Positions 39,033 through 48,171 of a stretch of 64,000 bases of DNA are shown here, one piece after another (the first letter of the stretch is position 1; each line of letters starts with the position of its first letter). Origin of the DNA: Coemansia sp. RSA 487 (Eukaryota > Kickxellomycota > Kickxellomycetes > Kickxellales > Kickxellaceae); NCBI GenBank assembly GCA_027577595.1, contig JANBRJ010000074.1, positions 24,815 to 88,814 of the forward strand. The letters are read 5' to 3'. The notes under the pieces were generated by a model, which worked only from the letters and a program-made list of their open reading frames with translations, made no database searches and had not been told where the DNA came from. The translations under genes and the position numbers were made by a program.

Positions 39033-41582
39033 ATGGCGGCCACCGGCAAAAACCACCCCAAGAGGGGCCGGAACCCCTCAATAAATAGGCGCAAGTCCAA
39101 TATACACCAAGTGCAAACTGGAGGAAACGCAGATGTAGAGTGTATTTCGGCTGCAAGGAAAAGACAAAAGAACAATGATGTCCAGACACCAGACAACAAT
39201 GAGTACCCTGTATTGAACACACTTCTGCTCAGGATTCTTATATAAACACATTGATATTCTATTGATACGATTGCCACTATTTGCATACCCAACTGCCATT
39301 GTATAGGACAAAAACAGAACGAGTTGCCGAAAGGCACAGCCACATCAACACTCTGCGTTTCTTGTGGAAAATGTAAAGGCACGATCGATAACACGCACAC
39401 AAGCATGGAGGAGATCATGAACGAGCGTAGGCAAGAGGCAGGGTATATTGCAAAACACGCCGTCAGGAAGGACATAGACAGTCTCTTTTCGCTTGTTAAG
39501 CCAAAGAAAACGGCAAAAGCCATTGTAGATCCGATAATCGAAGCGACGCTGGCGACCATCAACAACGGATTTAGGACACTTTCTGGAAAACCCATCGATG
39601 CTGTCATCAGCAAGGATAGGTTGGCAGAGTATGGAAACTCCTTCGATCTGGACCGGGCAGTTGAATCTACGTTTCGGTTGAGCAAGCTAAACGAGGAGCT
39701 GTTTCAGGGAGTGAGCGAGGCAGTTATGTATCCGCTGTTCAGAGACTTTATCATGCTGGTGGCACACCATGTAAAAGCTGGCGCGGAAAGCCTCATCGCC
39801 GAGCGTAGCGTCAAGCCGAAGGGAAAACGCAAGAAGCCCTCTGCTGCAATAGAACCGGTTCTTATTCTCCCGTACAACGGCGGTGACTTCAAGCCGGAGG
39901 GTAGCGACGACAGAACAAAGATCGATGGGGCGCTGGCGCTTTGCAAGCTGTCATCCCCGATCGAGCCGCAAAGCAGCTCCAATTACAAGGACATGTTTGC
40001 AATCAATGAGCTCAAGCGGCAGGAAAGTGAGTCACTGCAAGCGTTTACGCAGCTGGTCGAGTATACACGGAATATCTACGCAAACCAGGACCACAGACGC
40101 TTTGCCTGGGGGCTCACGATGTGCGGCACCAAAGTCAGGGGCTGCCTTTTCCACCACGACGGTGTCCGAGCTACGTCTACAATGGACATTGCAAGCCCCG
40201 GCGGGAGAGAAAGGCTTGTGGCACTCCTTGTGCATTGGTCGTTTTGCAGCTTCACTCGACTCGGGTACGATACAAACATGAGGCGGCTCAAGGAAGAGAA
40301 CGCGTGGGAGATCCGCTGCCCCGATCACGACGATGACGGCAAACGCAATAGCTTTACATCATATATCACCACAAGAACGATACTGAACGCATCGTCGCTG
40401 TTCGGCAGGCACACGCGCTGCTACATAGCAAGGCGCAAGGACGATACAAGCGGCACGGAGGTTGTCTTAAAGGACTCTTGGTCCTTGCCGCGTGACTTGA
40501 AGAAGCAAAGCGCAATCTCAACAGTCCCCGACGAGGCGCGCAATCTGCAGCTGATCAAGGAGAAGTTTGCTGGCGAAACCCTGAACTTTAGCTACCCCCA
40601 GGTTGTCACCAGCAGCAGAGCAAAGCTTAGTGTTGGCGGCAAGTACATCATAGATGATACGTTGGCAATCTACGAATACGATGACGGCGATGAGGAGCAA
40701 ATGTATCGTGTGCGCAGCCTTATTGTCACGACGCCGGTTGGCGGTTTCATAAAGCGTGTGAAAAACGAAGCCGAGCTGGTTCTGGTTCTCTCTGACGCAA
40801 TGGAATGCCACAACGCCATCCTTGAGAAGTGCGGCTTGCTTCACCGGGACATATCGGTGAACAACATCCTTGTCATCACCAATGACAGCGACGACTCTCT
40901 GCGCCGGCCAGTGAAGGGGCTGCTGATAGACTACGACCACGCGATTTCAGTGGATGAGGGTTCCACTGGCAACGGAACAAGATCGGGAACACTCCCGTAC
41001 ATGAGCATCCACAATTTGGAAGGTGCTCCCGGAAAGCGATCTGCCCTTGATGACTGGGAGTCACTGCTCTACTTGATATGTTGGCTCGGGACATTCGGCA
41101 TCAACAGCAAAGACCGTGACAACATCAACAAGGAAAAGACAGCCGAGACAGAAAAATGGCGACATGGGACAATGCAGGACATTGCAAAATGTAAGCGCAG
41201 GCAAATGAACAGCATGGACACCTTTTCTGTATCTATTCTGGCCGGATTCCAGGAAGAGTACCTTATACTTAAGCGCTTGGCTACTAGCATTTACATGGCA
41301 CTATTCCAGCACGACGGATGCGAAGGAGCCTCCCTCGATACGCAAAATATAGTGGCTTCAACTTCGTACGCTCTAGAAATTGCTGCTAAACTGAACAGCC
41401 TACAGGGTGATCAATCCTCCAGCAAACAGCCCAAGCCCGATCCGCTTGCTGTTCGCAAAGAATATGAAAAGGCAATTGTGGATGATCTTTTGAAGGCTAT
41501 TCGATCTGCCACAGAAACATCTGAGGATTATTGTGTGTTATTAGCTGCAGCACAAGGCAGCAAAACAGCTCCAAACCAGTAG
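39033..41582 (+). CDS. FunK1-type protein kinase with nuclease-like N-terminal region (2 exons proposed)
   Basis: I propose exon 1 at 39033-39209 (MAATGKNHPKRGRNPSINRR, basic and nuclear-signal-like), a 108-bp intron, and exon 2 at 39318-41582, for 813 aa. If exon 1 is wrong, an internal ATG at 39405 starts the protein. The region around 39925-40010 has a D...ELK pattern (KIDGALALCKL then FAINELKRQ) like PD-(D/E)XK folds. The region RFAWGLTMCGTKVRGCLF is shared with the truncated copy upstream. The kinase core has LLHRDISVNNILVI, LLIDYDHAI in place of DFG, and RSGTLPYMSIHNL, all FunK1 hallmarks. Substrate unknown. GC-rich and intact. Confidence 0.85.
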
Positions 41583-41700
41583 ACGTTTTGACATTGTTCT
41601 CATCCATACAGTGCTTTATGAGCCATGAAAATACTTAAAAAGCAAATGAAGTAGAGTCTACACGGTCTACTTGCTTGGTACATAACCCGATCTAGGAGGG

Positions 41701-41984
41701 TTAGCGCGGCCTTGCATTTTGGCCCTCATGACGGAAGAATGACTTGCGCTTCTTCTTGCGGTGGGTGTCTACTTCTTCCTCTGCAGCACGACGTTTCTTC
41801 ATATGCTCGACATGCTGTTTCTGTGCCTTCTGCTTCTGCTTCTTTGTCTTGTTCTTGCTCAGGAGGTTGACCTCGTTGAAGAGAGTGGCCACCTGCTTGT
41901 ACTTTTTGTCCATGACCACAGCACGCTTTGTGGGCGTATCAGCCTTGACGATCCTGGGCTTGGACTTGAACGGCAGCTCAGGGA
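41701..41984 (-). pseudogene. Orphan last exon of ribosome-biogenesis GTPase BMS1
   Basis: On the minus strand an ATTCCAG acceptor at 41985 opens 94 codons to a stop. The protein matches the very C-terminus of Bms1: PELPFKSKPR, TKRAVVMDKKYKQVATLFNE, a long Lys/Gln helix, and KSFFRHEGQ (human BMS1 has LFRIQGQ). Bms1 normally exceeds 1000 aa, and nothing resembling its GTPase or AARP2 domains lies upstream on this strand. It has no ATG. I read it as a duplicated or stranded gene fragment in repeat-rich DNA. Confidence 0.7.
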
Positions 41985-42006
41985 CTGGAATATAATTAAA
42001 TGGCAA

Positions 42007-42754
42007 TACACATGCAGTCGAGAATGAAAAGTAGCAAAATTTAAAGCTTTATATATGATTGAAGAGCAAGCGGCAGGACGGTCGCTTTCCCCAACATTTT
42101 ATACTGGATTTGTGATAATGACTCAGCTGTGCTAGTTGGTGGCTGAGTCGTTATCACACGCACTCTACAGATGTGCTTAGAACTTGAATATCATTCTGAC
42201 GCAACTGCTACTGTAGCTCTTCAACATATTACGGTGAGTGTGGCGTGATTGCAGCTGTTGAAACCAGGATACAAGGATGCTCCATACAAGCAGACGATCC
42301 AGACAAAGCTTTGGATATTACCTCCTTCTCACGCCCTTCCCATGCGTGTATATTTCTGATAAAACAAGATTTAATAAACAAACATGTAACCCGGATGGAA
42401 CAAAGGGCCAGCCTTTCAATCATAGAGGAATATACAAAGCAACTGGAATTTATATCCTTTTCTCAGGTAGATAACGACAGAAGCGGATCTGCAATGTTTG
42501 CAGGCATTATACGTAATAACCGAAATTAGCAACAAAAACAAAAGCCCTTGCTTGATCGGTGCCAGCATCAAGGATTTGATGATTATAGCCAAAAAGGAAC
42601 AAAAATACTACATGCTTACTTTGAGGAAGGCTTTTTGCTATAGATGAATCCAAGACCCAGAATACCCAGTACAGGATATGATATTACTAGGTCTTTATAA
42701 CATGAATAAAATATATTATGTCAAAAAGAAAGGAAAAAGAAAAAGCATGTCCAC
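42007..42754. other. Spacer with no assignable gene
   Basis: Contains the 42111 hairpin and an open 94-codon frame at 42245-42529 that lacks an ATG start and has no recognisable domain. The rest is AT-rich. Confidence 0.45.
42111..42158. repeat. 17-bp-arm inverted repeat (hairpin)
   Basis: Arms 42111-42127 and 42142-42158 (TGTGATAATGACTCAGC and its inverse with one mismatch), loop 14 bases. Directly upstream of the orphan BMS1 exon. Confidence 0.7.
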
Positions 42755-42978
42755 ATGTGTTACAAATAAAAGCCTTGACGGAACTGAAGTTCCTTAACTT
42801 TATTTTCCATGAACAATCTGGCTTTTGTACCGATACAAAACACTACAGTAATTAAACCTGTGATTGTGACTCACCATGCAACTCGCATGCCGATCATTAT
42901 CACAACATGTGTTGGCATGGCATACTGTTAAATAATGGCAAACATACATCTGGTAATTAAATCTCATGTCACATTCTA
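42755..42978 (-). repeat. Dispersed repeat family R1, copy B (inverted)
   Basis: Reverse complement of block Y of copy A (TCCATGAACAATCTGGCTTT, then ACAAAACACTACAGTAATTA), followed by block Z (ACATACATCTGGTAATTAAA). It stops directly before the inverted-repeat end at 42982. Confidence 0.65.
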
Positions 42979-42981
42979 TTA

Positions 42982-43016
42982 CACTATTGACGCTAGGGAT
43001 GTTACATAGGAGTATT
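42982..43016 (+). repeat. Left terminal inverted repeat
   Basis: 35 bp, pairs with 46111-46145 with four mismatches. Confidence 0.75.
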
Positions 43017-43139
43017 CAATATATTATTAAAAACAGAACTAAGGATGATATGACAAATGTGGTATGAACTTCAAACTATTTATATAACCATAGAGCCAAT
43101 AGTCGTGATAATATTTCCTTAAACCACATGTCAAGAATA

Positions 43140-43176
43140 TGATATATATATATATATATATATATAATATCGTATA
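43140..43176. repeat. AT dinucleotide microsatellite
   Basis: Alternating (TA)n tract of about 30 bp inside the TIR-bounded segment. Confidence 0.85.
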
Positions 43177-43233
43177 TTGTATGTCTTGTTGCTGTATGCA
43201 AAGTTGGCATGACGCACTCCCTGCTTGGAAAAA

Positions 43234-43256
43234 GGGAGATGCATTGCATCTCCTTT
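43234..43256. repeat. Short palindrome
   Basis: GGAGATGCA at 43235-43243 faces TGCATCTCC at 43245-43253. It lies just past the 3' end of the amidase remnant. Confidence 0.6.
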
Positions 43257-43299
43257 GTATATAATGCTAGAGCCTTCTGGGCTGCCCGCCCCTACTGGT

Positions 43300-43704
43300 T
43301 TGACTTCAGTATATCCTCAATTTACTTAGCATAGCAGAGTAGTTTGTGGCCCTCGCCAGGTACTCCAATAAGAATAAGGCTATAACCAACACCATAGCAG
43401 TTGCTGGAGTGGGAATAATCATAATATGTTAGATTCAGGATACTTACCTAACGGAACAGAGATGATGGGACATCCTGATAGTATGGCTAATATATATTAC
43501 TGTCCATTTAGGACCTGTGAGAGTAGTTACTATAAAGTCCATATTCTGTGAAGATAATATACCATTGATAATATCCTTAGAAACTGCCTGTGCTTTATCA
43601 AGGGAGGGTTGATAGTTAGGGTCATCAATACCTCCTGTTTTATCACAATTAGGAAGGTTTGTCTGGGCATTGATCAGAGGATTAAGCGACCCAGGGTGCT
43701 GATT
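43300..43704 (-). pseudogene. Decayed amidase-signature enzyme (C-terminal part)
   Basis: Three minus-strand pieces in different frames follow the order of a fungal amidase C-terminus. First (43704 down to about 43446): GGIDDPNYQPSLDKAQAVSK, then NGILSSQNMDFIVTTLTGPK. Second (about 43495-43430): ILSGCPIISVPLGKYPES, matching the GYPxITVPLGxYPDG box. Third (about 43405-43300): YGVGYSLILIGVPGEGHKLL, then YAK and IEDILK, matching the PFGLxFIGxxxSEGKLLxxAYAxEQ segment. Frameshifts and stops separate the pieces, and the Lys-Ser-Ser catalytic half is absent. The gene is dead. Confidence 0.7.
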
Positions 43705-43930
43705 GTGATAATGATCAGTATGCCAGTTGCATGATAAGTTACAATCACAGGTTTAGTTGCTGTAGTGTTTGTATGGCTATAAAATCCAGATTGTTCATGA
43801 AAAATAAAGACAAGGAACTTTAGTTCCGTCAAGACTTTTATCTGTAACAGCTATTATCTTTTCATGTGCACACAGCTTCCTTTGCAAAAAAGCAGACTTC
43901 TCTAAAATAAAATGATGCGTATGAAAGGTT
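43703..43930 (+). repeat. Dispersed repeat family R1, copy C
   Basis: Block Y (GTAGTGTTTGTATGGCTATA, AAAGACAAGGAACTTTAGTT) here precedes block X (CACACAGCTTCC, CTAAAATAAAATGATG). In copy A block X precedes Y, so the units are circularly permuted, as in a tandem array. Confidence 0.65.
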
Positions 43931-43973
43931 GCCACTAGTGTAAGTAAATGGAAGGCGGCATGGGGTATCGACA

Positions 43974-43981
43974 TATAAATA
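43974..43981 (+). promoter_or_regulatory. TATA box of the 40-aa frame
   Basis: TATAAATA, 131 bp upstream of the ATG at 44112. Confidence 0.4.
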
Positions 43982-44111
43982 GCGTACCTTTCTAGGCACT
44001 GCCTGCTACACTTAATCCTCTTTGTCTTACATTTTTATTTCGAATCCCATCCTTGCCAATTAAACAAGCACTATATATTTTATTCACAAGTATTGTACCC
44101 CTTAAAGAGAA

Positions 44112-44234
44112 ATGGCTAATCAAATAAAAAATGATGCAGGCAGAAAAGCAGTGCAAGCGCTTACTAAATATGTAGCTGAGAAAAAGGAAAGTAAAAAAAT
44201 AACCAAGATGAGGATGCTCCAAGCAGTAGTATGA
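44112..44234 (+). CDS. Hypothetical 40-aa Lys-rich protein (possibly frameshifted)
   Basis: The ATG frame reads MANQIKNDAGRKAVQALTKY, then VAEKKESKKITKM, and stops at TGA. It has a TATA box about 130 bp upstream, like the CaaX mini-genes. If the run of seven A at about 44193 had shifted by one, the text would continue DAPSSSMIDCCSCMCRYMYY, a Cys-rich tail. It could be a genuine short protein or a recently broken one. No family recognised. Confidence 0.35.
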   Translation: MANQIKNDAGRKAVQALTKYVAEKKESKKITKMRMLQAVV

Positions 44235-44925
44235 TTGATTGTTGCAGTTGCATGTGTAGATACATGTACTATTGGTAGACTGTTTGATTAGTGCCAATTT
44301 TATTATTTTGCTTTAGCATAATGTCTTTGTTAACAGAGATATATTTAGCAAAACGAATTTATATTTTGGTTTGTGTATGGCATACTTATATAGTAATTTA
44401 ATCTTGAGTCAAATTGATTCATTAATTAAATGAAGGTTAAGCATAAACAGCATGTGGTAGTTGAAAACCAATAAAAGAGGAATGCCTTTGTGCAAAAAAA
44501 TAATTTATATAAAAAATTGTTAATTAGGAGGAAACGGTGGTAGAGACTTGGGTTATTGCTTGTAAGAAAACCAGCATTGCAAATGGTTCAGGATACAAGT
44601 ATTTCAAAGAATGTGCAATTATCTTTATACAATTGTGTACCATGATTTAGAATTTTTATTAATTTGTTTTGGCTATTATGGATGGAAACCCCAATCATTC
44701 ACCAGAAATATTATCAAAAGAGTATAGACTTACAATGAATGATATGCGCATGCCTCTAGCAATTCGTTGCGACTATATAGATGTTATAGAACTGTATTGC
44801 TCATCTTTTTTCACATTCCCAAACATTTCACATTCCAAAAGCTTTTGAAGATTCTATAATTATCTGCGATATAACACGGAATTGTAAAGCGCAGGCACTA
44901 AATATTTAACATCAGGCCAGAAGTG
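44235..44925. other. AT-rich spacer
   Basis: Holds a 56-codon ATG frame at 44678-44848 (starts MDGNPNHSPEILSKEYRLTM) that overlaps the likely promoter of the next gene (CTATATAG at 44773). I do not call it a gene. Confidence 0.4.
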
Positions 44926-45204
44926 ATGGGGTCCCAAATAACAATTGAAAGCAAGTATAGTGGTAACACACATATTCATACTACTGTTAGTAGCAATGAG
45001 CAATCAGAACCTACTACAGTTTTAGGTCTTAAGAAACTTATTAGCAACATTGAAAATGTTGATGCCAAGTCAGTGGGCCTTTTCTTTTCTGATGGGACAC
45101 GTATACCAGATGGAAATCTCCTTATTGTCCTTTCACCAAACAGAAAACCAATCACCTTGCATTTTAAGAGAATCAAACCAGTCACCAGAAGAATTAAAGT
45201 GTGA
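44926..45204 (+). CDS. Small Ubl-like paralogue A, unknown function
   Basis: The protein is 92 aa from the ATG at 44926 (MGSQITIESKYSG). It is a clear paralogue of the gene at 46594-46950; both share EPTTVxGLKKLISNIENVDA and LFFSDGTRIPDGNLLIV. Beta strands flanking one helix and an SDGTxxxDGNLL turn suggest a ubiquitin-like fold, but I cannot confirm this and there is no Gly-Gly end. The C-terminus is basic. It sits inside the TIR-bounded segment and is followed by a perfect hairpin at 45275-45303. Confidence 0.6.
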   Translation: MGSQITIESKYSGNTHIHTTVSSNEQSEPTTVLGLKKLISNIENVDAKSVGLFFSDGTRIPDGNLLIVLSPNRKPITLHFKRIKPVTRRIKV

Positions 45205-45274
45205 TAGCAATCCAGCCCAGCAACTTGCAAGCCGAACCGCAATATGACTGACTCGACGCGAGTTAATCATATTG

Positions 45275-45303
45275 TTGGGAAGCATATATTGTATGCTTCC
45301 CAA
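45275..45303. terminator. Perfect 12-bp-arm hairpin downstream of Ubl-like gene A
   Basis: TTGGGAAGCATA (45275-45286) and TATGCTTCCCAA (45292-45303), loop 5. It lies 70 bp after the stop codon. A role in RNA 3'-end formation or stability is a guess. Confidence 0.5.
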
Positions 45304-45329
45304 TTATCATAATCCTTTCTTTATAGTGT

Positions 45330-45415
45330 TTTGACGGCTGCAAAAGCCATGTTTTGGTTTGAAAGTAGGTAAGAGGCAATTTAGTTCCGTTAAGATAAGT
45401 TTCTTGTAGCAATAA
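45330..45415 (+). repeat. Diverged R1 block-Y copy D
   Basis: GGCTGCAAAAGCCA, then AATTTAGTTCCGTTAAGA and TTGTAGCAAT, echo block Y of copies A and C at lower similarity. Confidence 0.4.
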
Positions 45416-45967
45416 GTAAGCATTCATGGCTGAAAATTGCTTAATATAAATAACCTGTTGGAGATGAATGTAGGATAGTGAAAGTTGATCAAAGTAGGAG
45501 ATAATATCGGACAAAGAATAAATGGAGAAATATCTACAACCTCAATACATAAAAAATTGTATTTTTGATATCGAATATGCTCTCTTCAGATTGGCAAGTT
45601 GATGGAAAGGTGGGCATGTGCATTTGTTTCTTCACAATAATCAAAGGAAGGCTTTGTTTAGCACTCATCTTTTAGTTACTTTTCCAGCAGATTAAATTAT
45701 TTGATAAAATATATTTGTAAAAGGGAGCTTCTTTTGTGCAATGGCCCGTTAATTAATGAAAATTGGGAAGGGTTGACTGGAACAGCTTGATAGCAAGAAA
45801 ATCAGCATTGGAAATCATTGGAAATCACGTAATTATATATTAAAAAGAGCTACTTATGTTTCACTTTGCGTTTGCTGCTCGCTTGGTTTAGATTTAAGAA
45901 TGCTTCTAATCTTATTAACAATGCACTGTGTGACGTTAAGTGTCATGCCAGCTTTGAATATCTATCA

Positions 45968-45991
45968 CAAGAATATGATATCATATTCTTG
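45968..45991. repeat. 24-bp perfect palindrome
   Basis: Arm CAAGAATATGAT at 45968-45979 with its exact inverse at 45980-45991. The half-site CAAGAATATGATAT also occurs near 43132. Confidence 0.85.
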
Positions 45992-46110
45992 ATAAGTGAT
46001 TCCTGAACGTTGTAATGATCCCTGGTGGCGTACGACTATAAAATAGCCTAACACTCATACCATTTCTTCATGTCATGCTTAGTCTCTGTTTAGAATATAT
46101 ATATATATAT

Positions 46111-46145
46111 TATACTCCTACGTAACAGTCCTAGCGTCTATAGTG
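46111..46145 (-). repeat. Right terminal inverted repeat
   Basis: Inverse partner of 42982-43016, followed by TA at 46146-46147. Confidence 0.75.
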
Positions 46146-46442
46146 TAACATTAAGCAAAATTTATTAGAAAATTTTATATATAACCAGGATACTAGTATC
46201 AAGGATTGAAAAGGAAGGCTCCTATAGCAAAGAGATTAATTTAAAGAATTTACGCGCAATTTTCTTTGTCCAACTTTTTTCTTTTAAATTTCTATTGAAG
46301 TGCTTTTTGCTTTATATTAGCGTCTTTTGCCTGTTTATGTGCGTTTCTTTGTAAATTCTGTTTTGGGTAAAAAAAATTTATTTGAAAAGACAATGTCGAC
46401 ATTAGATAGATACAGGCTAGCGGACAGAAATTAGTTAGGGGA

Positions 46443-46450
46443 TATATAAG
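46443..46450 (+). promoter_or_regulatory. TATA box of Ubl-like gene B
   Basis: TATATAAG, 144 bp upstream of the ATG at 46594. Confidence 0.5.
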
Positions 46451-46593
46451 GGGTTGTCCATGGCTCTGTTTGCAAAAATTCCATTGTCTCGAATCAACAT
46501 ACCATCGTGTATAATTTTTTTTTAGATTTTCAAACCCACTCTAAAACAAAGCGTTGGATATTTAACCTCAAGCTATCTCACCATCTGATTGCT

Positions 46594-46950
46594 ATGCCCG
46601 TTGAAATAGCAGTTATAAGCAAGCATAGTGGTACAACATACACGCATACTGCTCTTAGTAGCCATGAGAAATCAGAACCTACTACAGTTTCAGGTCTTAA
46701 GAAACTTATCAGCAACATTGAAAATGTTGATGCCAAGTCAATGGGCTTTTTCCTTTCTGATGGGACACGTGTATTAGATGGAAATCTCCTTATTGTTTGT
46801 TCACCAAACAAAAAAGCAAGCACCTGGTATTTTAAGGAGTTGTCCAAGCGTCCAAATAGTAGTGGAACGAATCCAAAAGCGAAATTCAAGAAAATCAACG
46901 ATAAAAAACGAGTAAGTAAACATGTCAGAGTAAGTGACGTGTTTAAATAA
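46594..46950 (+). CDS. Small Ubl-like paralogue B, unknown function
   Basis: The protein is 118 aa from the ATG at 46594 (MPVEIAVISKHSG), which aligns exactly with the start of paralogue A. Shared core: SEPTTVSGLKKLISNIENVD and SDGTRVLDGNLLIV. It carries a 26-residue longer, strongly basic tail (KRPNSSGTNPKAKFKKINDK). It lies just outside the right TIR, so the duplication may be linked to movement of that segment. Function unknown. The Ubl-like idea rests on predicted strand pattern only. Confidence 0.65.
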   Translation: MPVEIAVISKHSGTTYTHTALSSHEKSEPTTVSGLKKLISNIENVDAKSMGFFLSDGTRVLDGNLLIVCSPNKKASTWYFKELSKRPNSSGTNPKAKFKKINDKKRVSKHVRVSDVFK

Positions 46951-47132
46951 AAGCAGTGAAGCGGGAAGCCTTCCACGGAATAAGCATAGGTTTGGTTTTT
47001 GATTAGCAAGGAACAAGAAATAAAACATTTGCAATACATTTTCCGTAGTTTATTACTGAATATCGGTATTTATGAAATGTATGGTTCACTCTTGCTTATA
47101 TTTTCAAATCGTCAAATTAGCCTATTTCTTTT

Positions 47133-47588
47133 CTACTTTTTGATGGTGGTTGAGAATTCGCGCCACCCGGGGCTATAAATATAAAGATTATCCTGGTACT
47201 TTGCGTCCGAAAGATAACCGGCAGCGCGAGCAGCCCTTCCACCGCCACCACAATAGACAACCACGCCCTGGGTATCAGAGTCCTGGGATGGAAGCTCGAA
47301 GTTGTATGTTTTCTTGAACTCGTCCTTGGGAAGCTTCAGCGCGTTTTCGAGCTCATCGACTTGAAGATTGACAGCATTCGGGACATGGCCGGCATCGAAT
47401 TCGTTGGGTCTGCGGACATCCAATATGACCATCTCGCGTCCGTCGTGCTTGGCGTCTGTTGAGATTGTTTGAATCTCGGTAAGAGAGACAGGCTTGGCTG
47501 GCGAAGAAGAAGACATGCTTGGGAATAGATACGAGAAAGCCAGACGGATGGTTATAAAGATGGCTAGAAGGTAGAGAATATTGCTCAT
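47133..47588 (-). CDS. Rhodanese-domain protein with N-terminal membrane anchor
   Basis: The protein is 151 aa from the ATG at 47588 (MSNILYLLAIFITIRLAFSY); the open frame upstream is leader-like. Residues 1-24 are one hydrophobic segment. The rhodanese fold follows: ILDVRRPNEFDAGHVPNAVN, and the active-site loop VVYCGGGGRAARAAGY with the catalytic Cys at residue 113. The C-x4-R loop is Gly-rich. It probably carries out sulfur transfer or persulfide chemistry at a membrane or in mitochondria. An alternative start at MSSSSPAK would remove the anchor. Confidence 0.85.
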   Translation of the reverse strand: MSNILYLLAIFITIRLAFSYLFPSMSSSSPAKPVSLTEIQTISTDAKHDGREMVILDVRRPNEFDAGHVPNAVNLQVDELENALKLPKDEFKKTYNFELPSQDSDTQGVVVYCGGGGRAARAAGYLSDAKYQDNLYIYSPGWREFSTTIKK

Positions 47589-48171
47589 GAGAAAAATAAT
47601 TAATAAAGAGGAAGGTTTTGCATGAACGGGGGAGGTGCATGCGTGTGGCCTCTTTTTATAAGCGAAGATCAGCCTTTTTTCATTGCCGTGTTTTCGCTTC
47701 CTTTTTGTGCAGCAGATAATTCGGACAAGGGGTGGGATGGAGTCGGTATATCCCTCCCCCTTAAATCCATCCAAGATAAAGGGGGAAGAAACCGAACATC
47801 GGGCAATTTTCAATGTTCAAGCAGATCGCTGACAAATGCTTAATCGATAGAATTCAAAGTAATGGAACGGAATACGGTAATCTTTCGCTTTTATTGCGTT
47901 TAACGAATGGCGGAGACGAACCTTTATCGAGCGATTGTAATGAGCAAAAGCGTAGCGGGACTCGTTAATCACAAAACCATTTTTTTGCACAATTAGTGAT
48001 ACCAGTTCAAGATCAACAAATCTTCTCTGGCTGGGTGATCAAAGTGTTTTTAAGAATCAAGCATATACGTGTATCAACAACAAACAAAAGCCGTTGTTCA
48101 TCTTGTTTTGCTTTTCCTTTTGTTTTTATTAAAAAATTAATATTATTGATAATCTGTTTATAATAATAAGG
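47589..48171. other. Divergent promoter region
   Basis: AT-rich spacer between the rhodanese and SANT genes. A TATAAAAAG-like box occurs on the minus strand near 47655. No gene supported. Confidence 0.5.

Larger units (their letters stand above)
42982..46145. mobile_element. TIR-bounded segment with TA target duplication (3164 bp, no transposase)
   Basis: The left end CACTATTGACGCTAGG... and the inverted right end CACTATAGACGCTAGG... agree at 31 of 35 positions. Each end is flanked by TA (42980-42981 and 46146-46147), the target duplication of the Tc1/mariner-pogo superfamily. No transposase frame is visible inside. The interior holds a decayed amidase, repeat R1 copy C, a 40-aa frame and one Ubl-like paralogue. 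It is either a large non-autonomous or cargo-carrying element, or two related short elements in inverted orientation. Confidence 0.6.
45205..46593. other. AT-rich spacer
   Basis: Contains the 45275 hairpin, R1 copy D, a 24-bp perfect palindrome, the right TIR, and the promoter of Ubl-like gene B. No other gene supported. Confidence 0.5.

Noticed and set aside
42245-42529. 94-codon plus-strand frame
   Set aside because: Starts at GTG with no ATG, no TATA or family match. AT-rich composition explains it.
43140-43176. TA tract as a replication origin or centromere signal
   Set aside because: A simple dinucleotide microsatellite with no supporting context.
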